The notes under the pieces were generated by a model. The model was not told the DNA's origin. It did not search any database and saw nothing but the letters and a program-made list of their open reading frames with translations. From Hoeflea_A sp965228435 (lineage in GTDB: Bacteria; Pseudomonadota; Alphaproteobacteria; Rhizobiales; Rhizobiaceae), in contig OZ245818.1 of the NCBI GenBank assembly GCA_965228435.1, positions 5,270,001-5,334,000 of the forward strand: a stretch of 64,000 bases of DNA, given 5' to 3'. Of this stretch, positions 43,506-52,285 are shown piece after piece (position 1 is the first letter of the stretch; each line of letters starts with the position of its first letter). A program made the translations under genes and the position numbers.

Positions 43506-45236
43506 ATGCGATTTAGCCTGCGAACAAAAATGATGCTGTTTGCGGCAGTCATCGCGGTTTTGCCGCTGGTGGTTGCCGGACAGTCGATCATTCGCATTGC
43601 CCAGGACGAGCTCAAGAGCACGGCCAACGAGCAGCTTGTCGGCACGGCCCGCCAGCTGACGTATGAATTCAATGCCTTCTTTGAGTATTCACTTTTCGCG
43701 CCGCTCGATCTGATACGCAACGCCATTGGAGGCAATAAACTTGATTCCGCCGGCAAAATCGCAGTGCTGCGCCAGGGCATTGCCGACCTTCCGGATGTGG
43801 TGGCGTTGCAGGTCGATATAGAGGGCTCACCGCGGCCTCTCGTCGTGTCGCAGGAGGCCTTCGTCAACAGGCTGCGTGACAAGATCGATGACCCGATGGC
43901 GGTCCTTCGGGTGGACCGTGACACGCTCGACCCGGACGTGACAAATCCCCGGCGTGCCCGTGGTATCCAAAGGGTCGAGGAGACGGGTGACTGGCTGGCG
44001 ACTGCGACATTGCCGATCACTGAGGGCATTGGCGGACGCAAGGCGGAATTGCATGCCCGTATCAATCTCGACCGTCTGAAACAGGTTATCGAATTCCATC
44101 CATTCGCAAAGACCGGAACGATCCATGTCATCGATGCCGATGGAGCCGTGGTTTTCGGGACGGCACCGGACGAATACGATCACACCAGCGTTGTGCAGGA
44201 TGCGGTGCAGATGCTGGAGACCCGTTCGGGCTCGATTGCCGTCGGTCCGCACGAATTGCGGGATGGCTCAGTCTCACTGGCAGCCATCAACGTGCCACGG
44301 GTTTTTCCGTGGGCAATCCTGGTGGAGAAATCCGAGCGGGACGCCTACCAGCCAGTGACGGACATGATCCGCAACCTCCTGGTCTGGCTCGGCATCGGGC
44401 TGACCGTGGCGATGATCGGTGCCGTTGTCTTCTCGATGGGCATTTCGGGGCCGATCCTGAGGATTGGCCAGGCAGCGATGGAGATTGCCCGCGGCAACCT
44501 CGAAGTCCGGGTCGACAATGTGCGTTCGCGCGATGAGATCGGCGATCTCGCCAAACGGTTCAACGACATGATCGTGCAGCTTAATGAGCGGTTCGAGCTG
44601 CAGAAATTCGTCTCCCGCGGAACCATGAAGGCGATCGAGGAAAGTGAACACCGGCAAGTCTCGCTCGGCGGTGAGCGGCGGCGGGTGGCCGTCCTGTTTG
44701 CCGATATTCGTGGCTACACGGCGTTTTCGGAAGGCCGCGAGCCGGAGGAAGTCGTCGAGGTTCTTAACAGCTATTTCCAGACAATCTCGGATATTGTCGC
44801 TGAAAACCACGGCGACATTGACAAGTTTGTCGGTGATGAGGTCATGGCGCTGTTTCTGGGTGAGAACATGACGACGCATGCGGTGGAATGCGCCATCGCC
44901 ATCATGGGTGCGATGAAGCAAATGACGGAGGATTCCGGCGTCAATCTTCGTATCGGCATCGGCGTTCATGTGGGAGAGGTCGTCTTCGGCGCCATGGGCA
45001 GCGACCAGCGCAAGGACTTCACCGTTCTCGGCGACCACGTGAACCTTGCAGCACGCTTGTGCGGAGCTGCAGGACCCGACGAAACCATGGTGACCAAGGA
45101 CATCATGGATGACCTGCCGGAAGCCTTGACCGATATTGCCGAGAAACTCGAACCGATCAAGGTGAAGGGCAAAGCCAAGCCGATCGAGATTTATGTCTAC
45201 CACGGACCTGCAAGGGTCGAGCCGGAGCCGGCCTGA
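43506..45236 (+). CDS. membrane class III adenylate/guanylate cyclase with sensor and HAMP domains
   Basis: A 576-residue signalling enzyme. Helix 1 (10-30) and helix 2 (about 289-311) enclose a periplasmic, dCache-like sensor region (about 35-280). A HAMP domain (about 312-365, with P-I-L-R-I-G-Q-A and E-I-G-D-L-A-K-R-F-N-D-M) leads to the class III cyclase domain (about 390-575). Metal-binding Asps are in F-A-D-I-R-G and G-D-E-V-M-A, and the purine-specifying Lys and Asp are D-K-F-V-G-D-E and V-L-G-D-H-V-N-L-A-A-R; the K/D pair favours ATP, so cAMP is the likely product. The gene stands 78 bp after the 2110-aa gene, on the same strand, and is the likely output of the system. A periplasmic change, maybe relayed by the PKD proteins, would alter cAMP (inference). 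Confidence 0.95.
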   Translation: MRFSLRTKMMLFAAVIAVLPLVVAGQSIIRIAQDELKSTANEQLVGTARQLTYEFNAFFEYSLFAPLDLIRNAIGGNKLDSAGKIAVLRQGIADLPDVVALQVDIEGSPRPLVVSQEAFVNRLRDKIDDPMAVLRVDRDTLDPDVTNPRRARGIQRVEETGDWLATATLPITEGIGGRKAELHARINLDRLKQVIEFHPFAKTGTIHVIDADGAVVFGTAPDEYDHTSVVQDAVQMLETRSGSIAVGPHELRDGSVSLAAINVPRVFPWAILVEKSERDAYQPVTDMIRNLLVWLGIGLTVAMIGAVVFSMGISGPILRIGQAAMEIARGNLEVRVDNVRSRDEIGDLAKRFNDMIVQLNERFELQKFVSRGTMKAIEESEHRQVSLGGERRRVAVLFADIRGYTAFSEGREPEEVVEVLNSYFQTISDIVAENHGDIDKFVGDEVMALFLGENMTTHAVECAIAIMGAMKQMTEDSGVNLRIGIGVHVGEVVFGAMGSDQRKDFTVLGDHVNLAARLCGAAGPDETMVTKDIMDDLPEALTDIAEKLEPIKVKGKAKPIEIYVYHGPARVEPEPA

Positions 45237-45380
45237 CGTAAAAGCTACGCGATTCAGAGGGTTGTGGCCTGACGCTTGCTCTCTGATTCAATCCGCTCAG
45301 ACATTGAATCAAGCAGATGGATCAAGCGGGCGTTTTGGTGGCGCCTTTTGGTTCCTGTTCGCCGTGCCGCCCGTCCGGTT

Positions 45381-45734
45381 CTACTTTTCCGACCAGATCG
45401 CCAGCTCGTTGCCGTTGGGATCGCGAAAATGGAACCGGCGTCCGCCTGGAAACGCATAGATTTCGCGGATGACCTCAGCGCCTGCGGTTTGAACAGCGTC
45501 CAAAAGCTGTTCCAGATCATCGCCATAAAGCACGACCAGAACACCCGGTTTGTTGGCTGACACGCCGCTTTCGCCATTGAAGCCACCTTCGACGCCGGCT
45601 CCTGTGAAGCTGATATAGGTGGGGCCCCAGTCCTGAAACTCCCATCCGAACACCGATGCGTAAAACGCCTTCGTCGCATCCGCATCCGCCAGCGGAAACT
45701 CGATGTAGTTGATTGTTTTATCTCTGCTGTCCAT
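45381..45734 (-). CDS. VOC-family (glyoxalase-like) protein
   Basis: A 117-residue vicinal-oxygen-chelate protein with two beta-alpha-beta-beta-beta units. Marks are I-N-Y-I-E-F-P at the front, F-Y-A-S-V-F-G-W-E-F, and the last strand G-R-R-F-H-F-R-D-P-N-G-N-E-L-A-I-W. It may bind a metal and act on a small substrate or confer drug binding; no specific role can be read. GAGG stands a few bases before the ATG at 45734, which is preferred to a TTG nine codons upstream. It ends 144 bp after the convergent cyclase gene. Confidence 0.9.
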   Translation of the reverse strand: MDSRDKTINYIEFPLADADATKAFYASVFGWEFQDWGPTYISFTGAGVEGGFNGESGVSANKPGVLVVLYGDDLEQLLDAVQTAGAEVIREIYAFPGGRRFHFRDPNGNELAIWSEK

Positions 45735-45828
45735 AGCGACCTCGTGACGTGATTCTGCCAATAGGGGTCACGGTATCATGGCAAGCGCGTCAATATCTCG
45801 ACGTTCGAGTCGTGCCTGCCGGCAGAGT

Positions 45829-46695
45829 TCAGGTCATGCGGTCCCAATCGCCATGGCGCATGTTGAGACTGCGCTCCAGCGCGTCGACGCCCTCGGGTGC
45901 TGAGAGCTCGAAGCGTGGAGACCGGTCCATAAACTCGTGCATATGGACAACCAGCTGGTCCTTGTCAGCCAGTACAACGCCATAGGCTGCAGGTTCGAAG
46001 GATCCTGGAAAACTGGATGCCGGTGCTTCGAGATCAAGCGCCAGCTGATGGTTCAAACCACGCATGCAGGAAAAGGAAATACCACGCCAATTGCCGAATA
46101 TCGGGCGGTGGACATGGCCGAAAAACAGGTGGCGAATGCGTGCCAGGTGTGGCGCCAAAGCTTCGAAAAGGGCCTCGGAGTCAAGCAAAACGAGCGTGTC
46201 CATGCCCGCCATCCCGACCTTCATCGGTGGATGGTGCATGAAAAGGATGACCGGTCCGGTGGAAGCCGCCAACTCATTCCTCAACCAAGCCAGACGCACG
46301 GCACAGTATTCACCGGTGTCAGCATCTTTGCGGCGAGTATCGAGAAACAGGCAACGTCCCGCGGGGGTGTCTTCAGCGTATTGAACGAAACCGTTTTCAT
46401 CGACCGGAGTGCCCGGCACGGCTTTCGCGAGAGCTTCAGGTTCATCATGGTTTCCGAGCATCAGTTTAACGGGCATTGTCAGGCGTTTAATCGCGTCGGC
46501 AAAAACCGCGTAATTCTCATCGGAACTCCAGTGTACAAGGTCGCCGCTGAACACAACGAAGTCGGCATCGCTGTGTTCCTGGTTGATGCTGTCGATGGCG
46601 GCGTGCAGCCGGCTTTCGGGCGACACGCCGTAGAGCCGGCGAGCGCCGCTGATAAGGTGGACGTCCGTGACCTGGATGAACTTGAGTTTGCTCAT
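45829..46695 (-). CDS. metallophosphoesterase, CpdA-like 3',5'-cAMP phosphodiesterase
   Basis: A 288-residue calcineurin-like phosphoesterase. All class III phosphodiesterase motifs are seen: T-D-V-H, G-D-L-V-H, G-N-H-D-E, H-H-P-P-M and G-H-V-H-R-P. Size and the opening K-L-K-F-I-Q-V-T-D-V-H-L match CpdA/Rv0805-like enzymes, which hydrolyse cAMP. ATG 46695 gives this normal front; an upstream frame adds 20 atypical residues. Its location about 600 bp from an adenylate cyclase gene is suggestive of paired control, although the two are on opposite strands and separated by the VOC gene. Confidence 0.92.
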   Translation of the reverse strand: MSKLKFIQVTDVHLISGARRLYGVSPESRLHAAIDSINQEHSDADFVVFSGDLVHWSSDENYAVFADAIKRLTMPVKLMLGNHDEPEALAKAVPGTPVDENGFVQYAEDTPAGRCLFLDTRRKDADTGEYCAVRLAWLRNELAASTGPVILFMHHPPMKVGMAGMDTLVLLDSEALFEALAPHLARIRHLFFGHVHRPIFGNWRGISFSCMRGLNHQLALDLEAPASSFPGSFEPAAYGVVLADKDQLVVHMHEFMDRSPRFELSAPEGVDALERSLNMRHGDWDRMT

Positions 46696-46852
46696 GCGAA
46701 TCCTCTGGCGACTGACTGGATGAATCCGGAATGCATTCGGGTACCGTAGGCGCATCGGCCCCGGTATTCAAAGGGATTGTGCATTCCCTGCCGACAGCAT
46801 GACGGTGACGTGCTAATGAGACGCGATTTTTTCGAATTGGCGGAGAGAATGC

Positions 46853-47245
46853 GTGAACGATCAGGACAAAATTCAACAGGTGCGGCGCTATTTCGAGCGG
46901 CTGACGGCTTCTGACATTGCCGGAATTATTGGAATGTTTGCCTCCGATGGTCATGTCGATTCCCCATTTCTGGGACGCATGGACGCGGCATCTTTTTTCG
47001 AGAAGCTCGGCAATGCATCCAGTCAGAACCGACTAACCGTCTTTGACGTCTTGCTCGGAGAGAACGGGGACAGCGCCGCCGCCCACTTCCAATATGATTG
47101 GACGCTGTCGAACGGCGATGAATTGGTGTTCCAGGGCGTCGATTACTTCAAGTTTGACGCCGCCGGAAAGTTCCATTCCATGTCGATTTTCTACGATACG
47201 CACCCTTTGAGGGAGGAAGTTGGCGACAAATACGCCAACGCGTGA
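46853..47245 (+). CDS. SnoaL/NTF2-like protein
   Basis: A 130-residue small alpha+beta-barrel protein of the SnoaL/NTF2-like group. Typical signs are Y-F-E-R-L-T-A-S-D-I near the front, S-P-F-L-G in the middle, and F-K-F-D-A-A-G-K-F-H-S-M at the end. GTG start with GGAG 7 nt upstream. Such proteins may be isomerases, hydrolases or just ligand binders; no choice can be made. It is convergent with the next gene (stop to stop, 6 bp apart). Confidence 0.82.
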   Translation: MNDQDKIQQVRRYFERLTASDIAGIIGMFASDGHVDSPFLGRMDAASFFEKLGNASSQNRLTVFDVLLGENGDSAAAHFQYDWTLSNGDELVFQGVDYFKFDAAGKFHSMSIFYDTHPLREEVGDKYANA

Positions 47246-47251
47246 CCTGGA

Positions 47252-48205
47252 TTAACGTCCCGGGATTACCTCGTATCCCGCCTCTTCAGGCTCGTCGTCG
47301 ACGATTTCGGCCGGGAAGCCCGGCGCCGTGATGTCGAGACCGGTCGTCTCCTCAAGGCGGCGGATGATGTCTGGTGAAAAGGCACGAGAGCCGTAACGCC
47401 GTTCTCCGTCCTTGAAGATGTCGATCATCATCGGGTTGATCTCCAGCGGAACGCCGCTGCGATCGGCGATCGCCTGAAACAGACCGATGTCCTTGGAGAC
47501 GAGGTCCATGGTGAAGTTGATGTCGCGGGATCCGTTTAGAATGACCTGGCTTTCGGTTTCGTGGACGAAGGAATTGCCGGATGAAATCCGGATCGCTTCA
47601 TAGGCGGTGTTGAGATCCATGCCTGCGGCCTTGGATGTAACCAGGGCTTCACAAAGGGTAAGCAGGTTGGCGGTCGCCAGATAGTTGGTCACGACCTTGA
47701 GCACGGATGCAGAGCCGAGCGGGCCGGTATGCAGGATGCGGCGACCCATCGCCTTGAGCACCGGCAGCATGCGTTCGAAGGTCGAGCGCTCACAGCCGGC
47801 GAAGATCGCGATGTTGCCGGTTGCAGCGCGATGGCAACCGCCGGAAACAGGGCAGTCGACCGGTTCGCCGCCGGCCGCGATTACCTTCTCGCCCAGGCGC
47901 TTCACCTCGGCTTCGTCGGTGGTCGACATTTCGGCCCAGATCTTGCCCGGACCGAAACCGGCCAACAGTCCGTCTTCTGCTTCCATCACGGCTGCGGATG
48001 CCTGCGGGTTCGGCAGGCAGGTGATGACAAGGTCGCAGGTGTCAGCCATGGCCCGCGGGCAGTCTGCCCACTTCGCACCCCTGTCCACAAAGGGCTGCGC
48101 GATTGAACGATCGAGGTCGCGAACCGTCAGGTCGAAACCATTGCGCAACAGGCTGCCGGCCAGCTTGCCGCCGACATTGCCAAGACCGATAAATCCGACT
48201 TTCAT
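47252..48205 (-). CDS. 3-hydroxyisobutyrate dehydrogenase-like NAD(P)-dependent oxidoreductase
   Basis: A 317-residue beta-hydroxyacid dehydrogenase. It has the N-terminal Rossmann motif G-F-I-G-L-G-N-V-G near residue 5, the substrate signature D-C-P-V-S-G-G near residue 117, and the catalytic Lys in K-V-V-T-N-Y near residue 170. It probably reduces a semialdehyde (tartronate- or methylmalonate-type). GGGAGGAAC precedes the ATG at 48205. It is the last gene of a minus-strand operon with two sugar-acid dehydratases and a GMC oxidoreductase, so a role in late sugar-acid breakdown fits (inference). Confidence 0.92.
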   Translation of the reverse strand: MKVGFIGLGNVGGKLAGSLLRNGFDLTVRDLDRSIAQPFVDRGAKWADCPRAMADTCDLVITCLPNPQASAAVMEAEDGLLAGFGPGKIWAEMSTTDEAEVKRLGEKVIAAGGEPVDCPVSGGCHRAATGNIAIFAGCERSTFERMLPVLKAMGRRILHTGPLGSASVLKVVTNYLATANLLTLCEALVTSKAAGMDLNTAYEAIRISSGNSFVHETESQVILNGSRDINFTMDLVSKDIGLFQAIADRSGVPLEINPMMIDIFKDGERRYGSRAFSPDIIRRLEETTGLDITAPGFPAEIVDDEPEEAGYEVIPGR

Positions 48206-48228
48206 GCGTTCCTCCCGTCGCAAACCGA

Positions 48229-49437
48229 TCAGTCGATCGGCGTTTCCTGCATGGATAAATGCAGCGCGGAACCATTGTATGGGTGGGCGCGCGCTACCTC
48301 CTCATTGAGTTCCACTCCTAGCCCGGGCTCGGTCGGCGGCACCACGTAGCCGTCCTCCCAGACGATCGGGGCGGTCAGCAACTCGGCGTGAAACCCGTCC
48401 CATTTCAGAATGCTCTCCAGGATAAGAAAATTCGGCGAACAGGCCGCCAGTTGAATGTTCGCGGCTCCGACGATCGGTCCGCAATAGAGATGCGGCGCGA
48501 TCTGGGCGTATCGTGTCTCTGCCATGGCCGCGATCTTCTTGGCTTCGAGCAGGCCACCAACGCGACCGAGATCGGGCTGCAAGATGGAAGCTGCGCCACA
48601 ATCGAGCAGGCGGGCAAATTCGTATTTTGTGCAGAGCCGCTCACCTGATGAAATCGGCACCGAGGTGTACCGGGCGACCTCTGCCATCTGCTCCGGCATC
48701 TCGGGTGGCACCGGCTCCTCGAACCAAAGGGGTTCGTAGCGCTCAAGCCGGCGAGCCATGCGCTTGGCTCCGGACACGGTGAACTGGCCGTGGGTCCCGA
48801 ACAGCAGATCGGCCTTTGTGCCAACCGCCTCGCGAATGCATTTGCAGAACTGCTCCGAGCGCTCAAGATCTTCAAGCCGGGGCTGATGCCCGTCGAACAC
48901 CGTGTAGGGGCCGGCCGGATCGAACTTTACGGCGGTGAAGCCTTCATTGACCCAGTGAAGGGCGATTTCCGCGGCAATGTCGGGATCGTTGTAGACATTC
49001 GGGACATCCGGGTCGGGGTAAACATCTTTGTCCCCAGGCGGATAGAGGTAGGTGTAGGTTCGCAGCCGCTCATGCACACGACCGCCGAGCAATTCATAGA
49101 CCGGCTTGTTCGCAGCCTTGCCGACAATGTCCCAACAGGCCATCTCGAGTGCGCTGAGGACGCCCATGACCGTCACGTCAGGACGCAGCGTATAGCCAGC
49201 CCCGTAGGTGCGTCGCCACAGCGTTTCGATGTGATGGGGATCATTGCCTTCGAAGACCCGCCCGAACACGTCTTCCGCCATGTGTGCAACAAGATGCGGG
49301 TTGAATGTGGCGTTGTAGATTTCGCCAATGCCGGTAATCCCGCAAGCGGTCGTCAGTTTGACGAAAACGAAGTAGGCGCCGCCGCGCCGGGGCGGTGGAT
49401 TGCCGACTACAAACGTGTCGATGGATTGCAGCTTCAT
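48229..49437 (-). CDS. enolase-superfamily (MR/MLE) dehydratase-like enzyme, variant metal site
   Basis: A 402-residue enzyme of the mandelate racemase/muconate lactonizing group, close in layout to galactonate-type dehydratases. The N-terminal capping domain is followed by the barrel with F-T-A-V-K-F-D near residue 166, W-F-E-E-P and S-G-E-R-L as the second and third metal-ligand strands, and A-P-H-L-Y near the end for the catalytic His. The place of the first metal ligand, usually D-F-H-G or D-A-N, reads L-L-F-G-T-H-G-Q-F, so the Asp may be absent or moved. It should dehydrate a sugar acid. ATG 49437 with GGGAG upstream; the preceding gene ends 7 bp away. Confidence 0.92.
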   Translation of the reverse strand: MKLQSIDTFVVGNPPPRRGGAYFVFVKLTTACGITGIGEIYNATFNPHLVAHMAEDVFGRVFEGNDPHHIETLWRRTYGAGYTLRPDVTVMGVLSALEMACWDIVGKAANKPVYELLGGRVHERLRTYTYLYPPGDKDVYPDPDVPNVYNDPDIAAEIALHWVNEGFTAVKFDPAGPYTVFDGHQPRLEDLERSEQFCKCIREAVGTKADLLFGTHGQFTVSGAKRMARRLERYEPLWFEEPVPPEMPEQMAEVARYTSVPISSGERLCTKYEFARLLDCGAASILQPDLGRVGGLLEAKKIAAMAETRYAQIAPHLYCGPIVGAANIQLAACSPNFLILESILKWDGFHAELLTAPIVWEDGYVVPPTEPGLGVELNEEVARAHPYNGSALHLSMQETPID

Positions 49438-49444
49438 GGGACGG

Positions 49445-50557
49445 TTACTCCCGTTCACTCTTCCGGTAACTGGCCGTTTCCAGCCATTGCGGGTTGATGG
49501 TTGCGCCCCAGCCGGGCGCGTCGGTCACCGTAACCCGGCCGCCTTCGACCGCAAACGGTTCGCCCACGAACAGATCCTGTTGCCAGGGATAGTAGTCCGC
49601 GCCTTCAATCGACAGTTCAAGATAGGGGCCGGCATTGGCGATCCCCTTGAGGAAATGCATGGTGAACAGCGTCACCATGGACAGGTTGGCCGAATGCGGG
49701 GTGCAGGGCAGGCCGGCCTCCTGCGCCATGCTGGCCACTCTGAGGGCACGCGAAAGGCCGCCGACGTAACAGATGTCCGGTTGTACGACGTCGACGGCGC
49801 GCATGTCGATCATGCGCTTCCAGGTGGACAGGTCGCAGTCCTGCTCACCGCCGGTGACGTCAAGGTCCAGGGCGGCCGTCACCTGACGGGTCTGATCAAG
49901 GTCCCAATAAGGGCAGGGCTCTTCGAAGTGGCAAATGCCATGATCCTGCAAGAGGCCACCGATCTCAATCGCACGTGCGGCGGAAAAGCCGCTGTTGGCG
50001 TCGACGAGAAGCGCGGTTTCGTCGCCCAATGCGGCACGCATTGCCGGTACGATTTTTTCCGTGCGTCCCGGCCATTCGTCCTGATCGTGACCGCATTCCG
50101 AGGCGATACGAAACTTGAATGCGTCGAAACCGCGTTTCTCGCGCAAGGCCGACAATCGAGCGGCTTCCGCGTCCGGCGTAATGTCCCGACGCATGCTGGA
50201 TGCATAGGCTCGCAACGGGCCGGCTTCGCCACCAATCAGTTCACAGACGGGCTTTCCTTCCGCCTGTCCGCGCAAATCCCACAAGGCCGTATCGAGGCCC
50301 GCCAGGGCGCGGCGAAGGTAGGAGCCCGGAAATTTGTGCTCCTTCTCGACGACCCGATCCATCAGCAGATCGATGGCGTACGCGTCCTCTCCAAGCACCC
50401 AAGGTGCAACCTGCCGATGGAAGACCTGAACGGTGATGTCGGCATTGTAAGTCGACACCTGGCCCCAACCGGTACTGCCATTGTCGGCCGTTACTCGGAC
50501 AAATCCGACGAATTCGTTGCTGAAGGTTTCAAGCGACTGGATCTTCATTTCGGTCAC
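49445..50557 (-). CDS. enolase-superfamily (MR/MLE) enzyme, second copy
   Basis: A 370-residue second MR/MLE enzyme, distinct from its neighbour. It has the complete metal site: V-D-A-N, F-E-E-P and T-G-G-E-Q, with K-F-R (K-x-R) on strand 2 and P-H-S-A-N for the other acid/base. This should be a racemase, epimerase or dehydratase of an acid sugar. A GTG at 50557 overlaps the GMC stop (GTGA), whereas an ATG at 50548 is just inside; coupling favours the first. The two enzymes probably act one after the other or on different epimers. Confidence 0.93.
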   Translation of the reverse strand: MTEMKIQSLETFSNEFVGFVRVTADNGSTGWGQVSTYNADITVQVFHRQVAPWVLGEDAYAIDLLMDRVVEKEHKFPGSYLRRALAGLDTALWDLRGQAEGKPVCELIGGEAGPLRAYASSMRRDITPDAEAARLSALREKRGFDAFKFRIASECGHDQDEWPGRTEKIVPAMRAALGDETALLVDANSGFSAARAIEIGGLLQDHGICHFEEPCPYWDLDQTRQVTAALDLDVTGGEQDCDLSTWKRMIDMRAVDVVQPDICYVGGLSRALRVASMAQEAGLPCTPHSANLSMVTLFTMHFLKGIANAGPYLELSIEGADYYPWQQDLFVGEPFAVEGGRVTVTDAPGWGATINPQWLETASYRKSERE

Positions 50558-52170
50558 GCAGCGTCTTCAAGGATCATGTCAGCGCCTTTGCGGGCGAGCA
50601 TGATCGTCGGGGCATTGGTATTGCCGGAGGTGATGTTTGGAAAGGACGACGCATCGATGACGCGCAGGCTGTCGATCCCGTGTACCCGCAGCCGAGCGTC
50701 GAGCACACTGTCGGTTTCGTCCCGGCCCATCCGGCAGGTGGAGGTGGGGTGGTAGACGGTGCAGGCCGTTTCGCGAAAGTGTTCCAGCACCTCCTCGTCA
50801 TTCATTGACGCCGGGTCGGGCTGACGCGCGCGTTGGATCAGCCGGGCCATGGTTGGTGTCTCGATCAGCCCGCGTAGCAACCGTCCGCCACGGCGCACGG
50901 CTTCGCAATCTTCCTCTTCGGCCAGCGAATTGGGTTGAATCCGCGGTTGCACTTCCGGATCGGCCGAAGCGATATCGATGCGGCCGCGGCTGACAGGGCG
51001 GCAGGGTTGGAAGGACAGGATGAGTCCCGGTGAGGAATCAAGATTTGGCTTCGAGCCGTCGCCGGTCGAATAGGTGGCTGGATTGCAGTAGATCTGGATA
51101 TCGGGTTGGGTCGCATCCGGCGATGAGCGGATGAAGCCGCCGCACTGGTTGATGCCGAGGCTCAGAATGCCGCGTCGGGTGAGAACGTATTGCAGAGCCG
51201 CCTTTACTCGACCCGACAGCGGCCCCAACTGATTGTTGAGTGTCGGAACACGCGCATCGTAGTGATAGGTCGCGGCGATATGGTCCTGCAAACCGCCTCC
51301 CACCTCCGGCATATGCCGTCGCACCTCGATGCCATGGCGCCGTAGCACATCCTCGGGGCCGAGGCCCGACAGCTGCAGCAGTTTCGGCGAATTGACAGAG
51401 CCTGCACAGACGATGACTTCGCGGCCGGCGATGGCGGTGGTCGGATTGCCGTTGTCCCGGTAGACCACGCCAGCGGCACGAGTGCCGTCGAAGGTAAGGG
51501 TTTCGACGGTAGCGTTCTTCGCCAGATACAGATTGGGCCGGCCCCTCGCGGGATGAAGAAATGCGTCTGCCGACGAGCAGCGCCAGCCCTTTCGGGTGGT
51601 GTTGTGATAGATCCCGAGCCCTTCGCTTTGCTCGCCGTTGCAGTCGTTGGTCAACGGCCATCCCGCCTCTCGGGCCGCTTCGAGGAAATCCCGGGTGATC
51701 GGATGGGCCTGTCCGGTCTCGTCGGTGACCCACAGAGGTCCATCCCCTTCAGTCTCATACCGGCCGTTGCGGTAGACCGCCTTGGTTTCATTGCTTTCGA
51801 AGACGGGTCGCACCGATTGCCAGTCCCAACCACCGGCGCCACTGGCCGCCCAGTCGTTAAAATCCTCCGGCAAGCCGCGGCAATAGACCATGGCATTGAT
51901 TGAGCTGGAGCCACCCACCACTTTGCCACGCGGCCAGTAACCGACCCGGCCCTTCAGGCCGGCATCCGGCTCCGCATTGAACATCCAATTCACGCTGGCG
52001 TCCGAATAGGTGAAGCCGTACCCGATAGGCACGCGAATGCGCAGTTTCTTGTCCGAACCGCCAGCCTCGATCAGCAGCACAGAATAGCGGCCGCTTTCAG
52101 TCAGGCGGTTGGCCAAAACGCAACCGGCGGAGCCGGCGCCAACAATAATGAAATCGTATGTCCTCGACAT
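50554..52170 (-). CDS. GMC-family FAD oxidoreductase (choline/alcohol dehydrogenase type)
   Basis: A 538-residue flavin-dependent dehydrogenase of the glucose-methanol-choline family. The FAD motif G-A-G-S-A-G-C-V-L-A is at residue 10-19, the GMC signature R-G-K-V-V-G-G-S-S-S-I-N near residue 80, and the active-site His is in V-Y-H-P-T-S-T near residue 470. It likely oxidises a polyol or sugar to feed the dehydratases. The start at 52170 is preferred by its direct lead into the FAD strand; 52182 is an in-frame alternative. First gene of the minus-strand operon. Confidence 0.94.
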   Translation of the reverse strand: MSRTYDFIIVGAGSAGCVLANRLTESGRYSVLLIEAGGSDKKLRIRVPIGYGFTYSDASVNWMFNAEPDAGLKGRVGYWPRGKVVGGSSSINAMVYCRGLPEDFNDWAASGAGGWDWQSVRPVFESNETKAVYRNGRYETEGDGPLWVTDETGQAHPITRDFLEAAREAGWPLTNDCNGEQSEGLGIYHNTTRKGWRCSSADAFLHPARGRPNLYLAKNATVETLTFDGTRAAGVVYRDNGNPTTAIAGREVIVCAGSVNSPKLLQLSGLGPEDVLRRHGIEVRRHMPEVGGGLQDHIAATYHYDARVPTLNNQLGPLSGRVKAALQYVLTRRGILSLGINQCGGFIRSSPDATQPDIQIYCNPATYSTGDGSKPNLDSSPGLILSFQPCRPVSRGRIDIASADPEVQPRIQPNSLAEEEDCEAVRRGGRLLRGLIETPTMARLIQRARQPDPASMNDEEVLEHFRETACTVYHPTSTCRMGRDETDSVLDARLRVHGIDSLRVIDASSFPNITSGNTNAPTIMLARKGADMILEDAA

Positions 52171-52220
52171 GGCATCGTTCATTCGGTTCAGGTTCGTGCT
52201 GGAGCACTTTCGGCGCTGCG

Positions 52221-52258
52221 TTGACACCATTCAAACGAAGCTTTATCGGCCATAGGCC
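52221..52258 (+). promoter_or_regulatory. divergent GMC/LysR control region
   Basis: A consensus TTGACA (52221-52226) is followed 17 nt later by TATCGG (52244-52249), a weak -10, for the LysR gene. GGCC-ATA-GGCC (52248-52258) is an inverted repeat over that box. Position between divergent genes fits LysR-type autoregulation and control of the operon; the site is a guess. Confidence 0.32.
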
Positions 52259-52285
52259 TAAGTTTATTTGTGGCAGGAGGCCGCG

